Of a stretch of 64,000 nucleotides of DNA, positions 58,317 to 64,000 are shown piece by piece. Below the pieces are notes generated by a model. That model saw only the letters and a program-made list of their open reading frames with translations, did not search any database and had not been told where the DNA came from. Position numbers and translations under genes: made by a program. The stretch is from Demequina phytophila (lineage in GTDB: Bacteria > Actinomycetota > Actinomycetes > Actinomycetales > Demequinaceae): positions 124,001 through 188,000 of the forward strand of contig NZ_BBLW01000005.1 in NCBI RefSeq assembly GCF_000971135.1, read 5' to 3'. How positions within the stretch are numbered: the first letter of the stretch is position 1; every line of letters begins with the position of its first letter.

Positions 58317-59435
58317 TCATCGACGCGTCGAGACGGTAACTGTGAACTTGGCATTGCGCGCCACCTGCTCGGTGGGCCCGATCGCACGCTCGAGCAGCGG
58401 CCGGTACTTGAGCCCAGAGTTCCACACGCACCACAGCTGACCTCCCGAGCGCAGGACCCTGGCCACGTCCTCGAACATGCGCGGCGCGATGAGGTCGGTC
58501 ACGGCGGCGCCCGAGTGGAACGGCGGGTTCAACGCGATGAAGGACGCGCTATCGGACGGCCTGGCGCCCAGGATGTGGTCGCGTACCACGGTGACGCGCT
58601 CGGCGATGCCGTTGGCGAGCATCGTCTCCCGTGCCGACGCGACCGCGATGGCCGACTGGTCGCACGAGTAGACATGCGCACCGGGATATCGCGTCGCCAT
58701 CCACGCACCGATGACTCCCGTGCCGCAGGCCAGATCGATCAACGGATCGCTCGGCGTCCCGCCGGTCGGAGCGTCGGGAAGGTGCTCGAGCAGCAGGCGA
58801 GTCCCGATGTCGAGCCGCGCGCCCGCGAAGACCCCGCCGTACGCGCGCACCTCGAGGCCCTCGACCCGCGCGCCGGCAGGCATGGGATCACGACCATCGC
58901 GCGGCGCGCGGGCGACAAGCGCCCGCGACTTCTGTCGGGCATGGCTGATGTCCAGCTGCCCGAAGTGCTCGCGAAGCACGTCGTTCATCGACACCGACAT
59001 GTGCTTGAGCCGCCCGCCCGCGACCACGACCACTCCGGGGTCGGCATGCGCGGCGATCAGGCCGACGATGTCGCGGAGAGCGTCGAGGGAGCGGGGCAGG
59101 CGGAGCAGAACGATGCGTGCCCCGCGCACCAGCTCGGCGTCGAGGGGGAGCGGACGGAAGCGGTCGGCCAGCCCAAGGCGAGAGGCGTTGGCCTCAAGCG
59201 CGCGCTCGCCTGTGAGCGCGTCGATATGCGTGCGGATCCCGCTCGCGCCGGGATGCGCCGCCCCGAGGGTCAGCGCGCCGTAGGTGTCGTTGATCGCCAC
59301 GATGCCATCTGCCTGGGCAGAGGCGCGCAGCTCCGCCGATTCGTCCAAGATCAATCGATCCGCCGCATCGACGGCGACAAGCCCGGGCGCCTCCACATCG
59401 GGCCAGCGCCGCAGCACGTCGAAGATCTCGCTCAC
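58317..59435 (-). CDS. Class I SAM methyltransferase, RsmC/RlmG-like rRNA (guanine-N2) type
   Basis: A 372-residue protein made of a degenerate N-terminal methyltransferase-like domain (1-185) and a catalytic C-terminal domain. The SAM-binding motif is LIDLACGTGVIGAWMATRYP. The catalytic motif is FIALNPPFHSG, the NPPF typical of N2-guanine methyltransferases. The two-domain plan is that of RlmG and RsmC, which modify 23S G1835 or 16S G1207. Which site is methylated here is unknown. The GTG at 59435 gives the usual length; no strong ribosome-binding site is visible. Confidence 0.85.
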   Translation of the reverse strand: MSEIFDVLRRWPDVEAPGLVAVDAADRLILDESAELRASAQADGIVAINDTYGALTLGAAHPGASGIRTHIDALTGERALEANASRLGLADRFRPLPLDAELVRGARIVLLRLPRSLDALRDIVGLIAAHADPGVVVVAGGRLKHMSVSMNDVLREHFGQLDISHARQKSRALVARAPRDGRDPMPAGARVEGLEVRAYGGVFAGARLDIGTRLLLEHLPDAPTGGTPSDPLIDLACGTGVIGAWMATRYPGAHVYSCDQSAIAVASARETMLANGIAERVTVVRDHILGARPSDSASFIALNPPFHSGAAVTDLIAPRMFEDVARVLRSGGQLWCVWNSGLKYRPLLERAIGPTEQVARNAKFTVTVSTRR

Positions 59436-59554
59436 GGAGCCGCCAAGGCAAGGAGGAGGGCGCGGGTGGGCACGATGCGCGGGTGGGGGCCGATCACGAC
59501 GAAAGCCTAGCCGCGGGTAGCCAGGGAGCCCCGCACGGTGCCCGCGTCTACGCG

Positions 59555-60400
59555 CTACGTCAACGCGGACGCGAGGGCCTCGAGCGTCTCGGTGGTGCCG
59601 GCGTCGAGCTTGACGTGCGCGCGGCGGTCGCCCTTGGTGGCGCCCCGGTTGATGATCACGATCGGAAGCCCGCGGCGACGCGCGCGCTCCACCAGTCGCA
59701 GCCCGGAGTTGACGGCCAGCGATGAGCCCGCGACCAGCAGCGCCTCGGCGTCGTCGACGATGCGCTCGGCCGCGCGGGTCTGCTCGGCGGGCACGAGCTC
59801 CCCGAAGAAGACGACATCGGGCTTGAGGATCCCGCCGCACACCTGGCAATCGGGAACCGCCACGTGTTCCCAGGACTCCGGCAGCACGTCGCCGTCGGGT
59901 CCGAGCCGTACGCCGTCGGGGAGCGCGAGGGCGGGGTTGTCCCTCTCAAGGCGAGCTGCGACCTCTTCGCGCGCACACCGCGTGCCGCACGCGAGGCACG
60001 TTGCGCCCCGCATGTTGCCGTGCAGTTCGACCACGCGGCGAGAGCCAGCTCGCAGGTGGAGTCCGTCGACGTTCTGCGTGACGAGCCCCGAGACGACGCC
60101 GGCGTCCTCAAGCCCGGCGAGCGCAAGATGGCCCGTGTTCGGACGCGTGGCCGAGAATGTCCTCCAACCGAGGTGGGAACCCACCCAGTAGCGCCTCCGC
60201 TTCGCCGGATCTCCCACGAAGTCCTGGAAGGTCATGGGCGTCCGCCGAGGGGAGCCGTCCCCGCGATAGTCGGGGATTCCGGAGTCCGTCGACAGGCCTG
60301 CGCCGGTGAGCGCGGCGATGGTCCGGCCCGCGAGCGCCTCGACAGCGCGCGAGACCTCGGGCGCTGCGCATGCGGGAGCCCCAGGTTCCACAGTCGTCAC
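59555..60400 (-). CDS. Sir2-family NAD-dependent protein deacylase (sirtuin)
   Basis: A 281-residue sirtuin. It has the NAD motif ALTGAGLSTDSGIPDYRG (residues about 30-47), TQNVDGLH, catalytic histidine in VVELHGNM, and zinc cysteines in CLACGTRC and CQVCGG. GSSLAVNSG follows late. The DSGIPDYRGDGSPRRTPMTF segment and length are like class II bacterial sirtuins. It removes acyl groups from lysines using NAD. Start GTG 60400 has GAGGAGG upstream. It is on the same strand as the methyltransferase but 119 bases away, so it may be separate. Confidence 0.9.
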   Translation of the reverse strand: MTTVEPGAPACAAPEVSRAVEALAGRTIAALTGAGLSTDSGIPDYRGDGSPRRTPMTFQDFVGDPAKRRRYWVGSHLGWRTFSATRPNTGHLALAGLEDAGVVSGLVTQNVDGLHLRAGSRRVVELHGNMRGATCLACGTRCAREEVAARLERDNPALALPDGVRLGPDGDVLPESWEHVAVPDCQVCGGILKPDVVFFGELVPAEQTRAAERIVDDAEALLVAGSSLAVNSGLRLVERARRRGLPIVIINRGATKGDRRAHVKLDAGTTETLEALASALT

Positions 60401-60564
60401 GCGGCTCCTCCTCGCGGTTCATGGCATCGTGCCGTGCTCACGATGTTCGCACGGCCGCGATAGCCCGATGGTGCAGAACTTTGGGTACCCGGGCCGTTGA
60501 GCCCGGCGTGTGGGTGCGCTAGCCTCCGACTACCAGCGACGATGCACCACCGGGGGCGACGGCT

Positions 60565-61089
60565 ATGAAGCAGGCAGAAGTCAAGGCGCAGGTGCGGCCA
60601 TACGTCCGGCTGACGTTCGCGTTCACCGCGGTCGCGGCGCTGGCCGGCTGCACCGGCGCCCAGGGCGACGCGGACGCGTTCGAGCTGACCGATCCCGCCG
60701 TCGCGATCGTCGCGACCGACGAGGGAGCCGCGCTCCGCATCAGCGGAACGGTGGCCAACACCTCGGACGATGTGCTCGACGACGTCGCGGTCGCGGTCGT
60801 CCTAGATGAGGGTCTCGATGACTACATCCCGGCCGGTGCGGCGACTCTCCCCGTCGACGGCGTCGACCACATCTACCCTGCGGACACGCCGCGCTCCGAG
60901 GTGCCGTCCGATGGCGCCCGCGGGATCGAACTGGAGGACACGCGGCACCTCGAGGGTACGGGCGACTACCTCAACGAGGTGGCCGACCTCGCCGGCGCGC
61001 TGGTCGTCAAGGTGACGTGGGATGGCGGGGAGCAGACCCTCACCACGACCACCGAGGTGCTCGACCCGGACGGCCTTCTCGCGGGCTGA
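60565..61089 (+). CDS. Lipoprotein of unknown function
   Basis: A 174-residue protein with a signal of about 30 residues ending LAGC. The mature part is beta-rich with LRISGTVANTSDDVLDDVAV, a pattern seen in small immunoglobulin-like extracytoplasmic domains. It has no cysteines other than the lipobox one and no catalytic motif. It has its own promoter, with TAGCCT (60520-60525) as a possible -10. Nothing in the neighbourhood suggests a role. Confidence 0.65.
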   Translation: MKQAEVKAQVRPYVRLTFAFTAVAALAGCTGAQGDADAFELTDPAVAIVATDEGAALRISGTVANTSDDVLDDVAVAVVLDEGLDDYIPAGAATLPVDGVDHIYPADTPRSEVPSDGARGIELEDTRHLEGTGDYLNEVADLAGALVVKVTWDGGEQTLTTTTEVLDPDGLLAG

Positions 61090-61207
61090 TCGTGGCTGCC
61101 GCGGATCCGCCCCGGTGTGGGCCATCCGTGGGGGCGCTGTGGGTGGGGTGGGCCGACGCCGCGCGTGAGCCTGGTGGCACCAGCAACCCACGCAAGGAGA
61201 AGCCGCC

Positions 61208-61873
61208 ATGACCGCGACCGTCCCGCACGACCAGCGCCCCGACATCCAGGAGATGGTGGTGATCCACCGCGCCTTCCGGCGCGAGTTCGGCATCGTCCCC
61301 ACGTATATCCGTGCGACCGCCCACGGCGATCCGGGCCGCGCCGCCGTGGTCGCCCAGCACCTGCGTCTGTGCATGGCGGGGCTGGAGATGCACCACACCG
61401 GCGAGGACATCGTGCTGTGGCCGCTGCTGCTCGAGCGTGCCGCGCCGTCGACGGGCCTCGTCGAGACGATGCAGGCGCAGCACCATGGCGTGGATGCGCA
61501 CATCGAGGCCGTCGGGCCGGCCCTCGCCGCCTGGCAGGAGCACCCCACGGCGGCCGCAGGCGAGCAACTCGCAGCCCTGGTGGAGGGCTTCAGCGCCGCG
61601 CTTTTCGAGCACCTCGACCTCGAGGAGCGGGAGATCCTTCCGCTGGCCTACCGCCATGTCACCGATGCGGAGTGGCGCCAGATGGGACAGCACGGCACCG
61701 AGGTGATGTCGACAAGCGAGCTGCCGATCATGTTCGGGCTGGTCCTGGAGGATGCCGAGCCCGACGAGCGCGCGCGCATGCTTGCCACCCTGCCCGTCCC
61801 GGTCCGCGTGGTGCTGCGCACCGTCGGCGCGTGGCAGTTCAACCGGTACGTGCGGCGCCTGCGCGGGCGGTGA
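61208..61873 (+). CDS. Hemerythrin HHE-domain protein
   Basis: A 221-residue four-helix-bundle protein. Iron-ligand candidates are in VVIHRAFRREF, AGLEMHHTGEDIVLWPLL (H-H-x-x-E), MQAQHHGVDAHIEAV, and FEHLDLEEREILPLAYRHV (H-x-x-x-E). All expected His/Glu ligands are present, so diiron oxygen or nitric-oxide sensing or binding is likely. A C-terminal segment of 60 residues (VPVRVVLRTVGAWQFNRYVR) is typical of actinobacterial members. It ends 35 bases inside the convergent regulator gene. Confidence 0.85.
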   Translation: MTATVPHDQRPDIQEMVVIHRAFRREFGIVPTYIRATAHGDPGRAAVVAQHLRLCMAGLEMHHTGEDIVLWPLLLERAAPSTGLVETMQAQHHGVDAHIEAVGPALAAWQEHPTAAAGEQLAALVEGFSAALFEHLDLEEREILPLAYRHVTDAEWRQMGQHGTEVMSTSELPIMFGLVLEDAEPDERARMLATLPVPVRVVLRTVGAWQFNRYVRRLRGR

Positions 61874-64000
61874 CGGTCGCGCATCGTCCGGCGATCGCGG
61901 CCCCGTCCGCGGCCCGGCCGTCGGCCCACTCCCGCGCGAAGGCGGCCGGGTCGAGCGCGACACGCGCCTGCTCGAGACCGCGGTCGGCGAGCGTGCGCGC
62001 GATCGGGAAGGTCGGATCCACCGCATCCGCCACCGAGACCGCCGCGGCGGCGCCGAACAGCCACGCCGCGGACTTGGGATCGCCGACGCGCAGCGCGACG
62101 CCGGCGAGCGCGGGCAGGGCGTAGCCCAGCGTCCAGCTCAACCGACCGGTGACCGAGAGCGCCACCGACTCGCCCAGAAGCGCCGCGGTGGCGCCGGCGT
62201 CGCCCTCGATCTCCGCGAGCGTCGCGTGCACGTTGAGCGCGGTCGCGAGGGTGAACGGGTTGCCCAGCTCGCGCGCGCGATCGACCGCGTCCGCGACCTC
62301 CGCCCCGGCCAGCACGAGATGGCCGGACGCGAGCGCCACCTGAGCCCGCGCGATCCGGGCATGGGCCAGCACCCACGCGCTTCCGGCCGCCCGGGCCTGC
62401 GACTCGGCCTCGTCGAGCACGGACGACGCCGCATCGAGGCGACCCGCGAACACGGCCGCCTGGGCGAGCAGCGTCAGGCTGACGCACGTGATGGACGGAT
62501 CCACGACGCGCCGGCATGCGGCGGAGGCGCGGTCGGACTCCCGCGCCATCGCGACGCGCTCGCCGGTGAGGAGCAGCAGCCCCAGCCGCGCCGTGAGAAC
62601 CCGGCAGCGGGTGGCGTCCTGGAGCCCGGCGCCGACGCGGTCGAGCCACTCGAGCCCCTCGCGCGCGTGGCCACGGAGCGCGAGGTAGAGCCACAGCCGC
62701 GCCGCCAGCTCGCCCGCATCGTTGTCGCGATCGAGCTCCACCAGGCGCAGGAACGCCGCGCGCAGGTTGCCGTGATCCGCGTCCAGCCTGTCGAGCGTGG
62801 GGATCAGCCGGGCACCCTCGAGACCGGCGGCTGCGGCTGTCGCGACCGTGCGGAAGTACGCGGCATGCGCATCCGCGGCGGCGTGCGCGCCGCCAGCGGC
62901 GTGCAGCCGCGCCATGGCGTACCGGCGCACGGGCTCGAGCATGCGGTAGCGCGGCTCGCCCCCAGGCACATCGATGCGCATCACCAGGGACTGCTCGAGG
63001 AGCGCCGCGAGGACGGGCCACGACGACACGCCTGAACCGCCGCCCACCGCGCCCGCCAGGCGGACATCGGTCGCGACGGCCTCCATGGCGTCGAGGGAGA
63101 AGCCCCCGATGAAGACGGACAGCCGCTCGAACAGGACGATCTCCTCGGGCTCGAGCAGGTCCATGCTCCACTCGAGGACGTGCTCCATGCTCAGGTGCCG
63201 CGGAGGAAGGTCCTGCGGCGCGCCGCCGAGATCGACCCGCCCGAGCATGGCGAGCAGCGCCCGGGGCGTGAGCAGACGCAGGCCCGGCGCGGCGAGCTCG
63301 AGCGCGAGCGGGATCCCGTCGAGCCGTCGCGCGATGGCGGCGAGCGCGGCGGCGTCCTCTCCGGTCCGGGGAAGCTCGCGGCCCGCGGCGCCCGCGCGAT
63401 CCAGCAGGAGCCGCACCGCGGGCGAGGACATCACGGCATCGCTCGCCGTCGAGGCAGGGAGGGTGAGCGGGGATACCGAGAACTCGAACTCGACACGGAT
63501 CCTCAGCGCCGCGCGGCTGGTCGCGAGCACGACGAGTCCGCGGCACCGCGCGACCAGGTCGGCGAGGATGGCCGCGATGCCGGCGACCTGCTCGAGATTG
63601 TCGAGGACCAGCAGCACCGGTGCGCCGTGGAGGTGGCGTGCGAGCTCGCCGAGGGGGTCCTGGTCGATGAGGTCGGGCCTGCCGAGCGCCGCCGCGATGC
63701 GGGGGAGCGCGTGCACGGCTTGGCGGACGGGGGAGAGGTCGACGGCCACGGCGCCGCCGGGAAAGCGGTCCGCCTCGGTCCCGAGGACGTCGAGCGCGAG
63801 ACTCGTCTTGCCGATGCCGCCGGGGCCCGTCAGCGTGATGAGCCGGTGGTGCCCGCCCGCCAGCAGGGCGCGGAGGTCCGCGATCTCGGACTCGCGCCCG
63901 ACGAGGTCGCCGGGAGGTGCAAGCGGCGTGGCCGTGGCGACGGGCGCGGCCGCCGCATCGGGCCAGGCAGGGTCGCGATCCGATCGAGCCCCCGGCTCCG
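61839..64000 (-). CDS. Large P-loop ATPase transcriptional regulator, 5' part beyond the window
   Basis: About 720 codons of a signal-transduction ATPase with the C-terminus at 61839. It opens at the right edge with PGDLVGRESEIADLRALLAG, then Walker A TLTGPGGIGKTSLALDVLG. Walker B is PVLLVLDNLEQV, and LATSRAALRIRVE and PLALELAAPGLRLL are the sensor and GxP-type motifs of NB-ARC/AfsR-like STAND proteins. The last 350 residues are helical repeats of TPR type. The N-terminus, which would show a BTAD, LuxR or winged-helix domain, is missing. Similar proteins control secondary metabolism or stress genes. No LuxR helix-turn-helix is at the C-terminus. Confidence 0.8.
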   Translation of the reverse strand, partial: EPGARSDRDPAWPDAAAAPVATATPLAPPGDLVGRESEIADLRALLAGGHHRLITLTGPGGIGKTSLALDVLGTEADRFPGGAVAVDLSPVRQAVHALPRIAAALGRPDLIDQDPLGELARHLHGAPVLLVLDNLEQVAGIAAILADLVARCRGLVVLATSRAALRIRVEFEFSVSPLTLPASTASDAVMSSPAVRLLLDRAGAAGRELPRTGEDAAALAAIARRLDGIPLALELAAPGLRLLTPRALLAMLGRVDLGGAPQDLPPRHLSMEHVLEWSMDLLEPEEIVLFERLSVFIGGFSLDAMEAVATDVRLAGAVGGGSGVSSWPVLAALLEQSLVMRIDVPGGEPRYRMLEPVRRYAMARLHAAGGAHAAADAHAAYFRTVATAAAAGLEGARLIPTLDRLDADHGNLRAAFLRLVELDRDNDAGELAARLWLYLALRGHAREGLEWLDRVGAGLQDATRCRVLTARLGLLLLTGERVAMARESDRASAACRRVVDPSITCVSLTLLAQAAVFAGRLDAASSVLDEAESQARAAGSAWVLAHARIARAQVALASGHLVLAGAEVADAVDRARELGNPFTLATALNVHATLAEIEGDAGATAALLGESVALSVTGRLSWTLGYALPALAGVALRVGDPKSAAWLFGAAAAVSVADAVDPTFPIARTLADRGLEQARVALDPAAFAREWADGRAADGAAIAGRCATVTARAGAARTG

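Overview
The window is high-GC DNA from an actinobacterium. The signs are strong G/C third positions, GTG starts, many four-base start/stop overlaps, leaderless promoters (TAnnnT placed 6-7 nt before the start codon), a TCGAAC-N4-GTTCGA SOS box, and the actinobacterial gene orders tkt/ctaB, xerD-parA-scpA-scpB-rluB and cmk-plsC-der. An order such as Micrococcales is plausible, but nothing here fixes the genus.

Region 1 (1-18.5 kb) is mostly core. It has transketolase (partial), heme O synthase, XerD, ParA, ScpA/ScpB, RluB, chorismate mutase, prephenate dehydrogenase, cytidylate kinase, an acyltransferase and the GTPase Der. Then come a hydrolase/phosphodiesterase operon, an MFS-type transporter, a DUF222-HNH protein, a nucleoside deaminase, and a pyroglutamyl-peptidase homologue that has lost two of its three catalytic residues.

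Region 2 (18.6-31.8 kb) begins with a membrane diguanylate cyclase. It continues with a tightly packed uptake and catabolism operon: a branched-chain-type ABC importer (binding lipoprotein, two ATPases, two permeases), acyl-CoA synthetase, TetR regulator, SDR and two alpha/beta hydrolases. A convergent SDR and flavin monooxygenase pair follows. A good promoter with a palindrome just after the expected transcription start precedes the binding-protein gene.

Region 3 (31.9-57.2 kb) is the most unusual part. An intact tRNA-Pro(GGG) gene is followed by two further copies of its 3' end, about 10 kb and 24 kb downstream. They bound two islands. Island 1 (about 32.0-42.0 kb) carries a LysR-regulated ring-cleavage gene set. 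Island 2 (about 42.0-55.7 kb) carries three two-component systems, an ABC-2 exporter, a FetB-type permease, DedA and PAP2 proteins. The right end of each island is a related 170-bp repeat with integrase-arm-like direct repeats, but no integrase gene lies in either island. An intact IS256-family element has inserted into the last tRNA fragment, with a 9-bp target duplication. In island 2, three promoters share a CTYTCA-N5-CTCTCA tandem site that looks like the operator of one OmpR-type regulator.

Region 4 (57.2-64 kb) starts with a gene for a PD-(D/E)XK-type endonuclease whose promoter is overlaid by a canonical SOS box. Then come an rRNA-type methyltransferase, a Sir2 deacetylase, a small lipoprotein, a hemerythrin-domain protein, and the C-terminal part of a large P-loop ATPase regulator that runs off the window.
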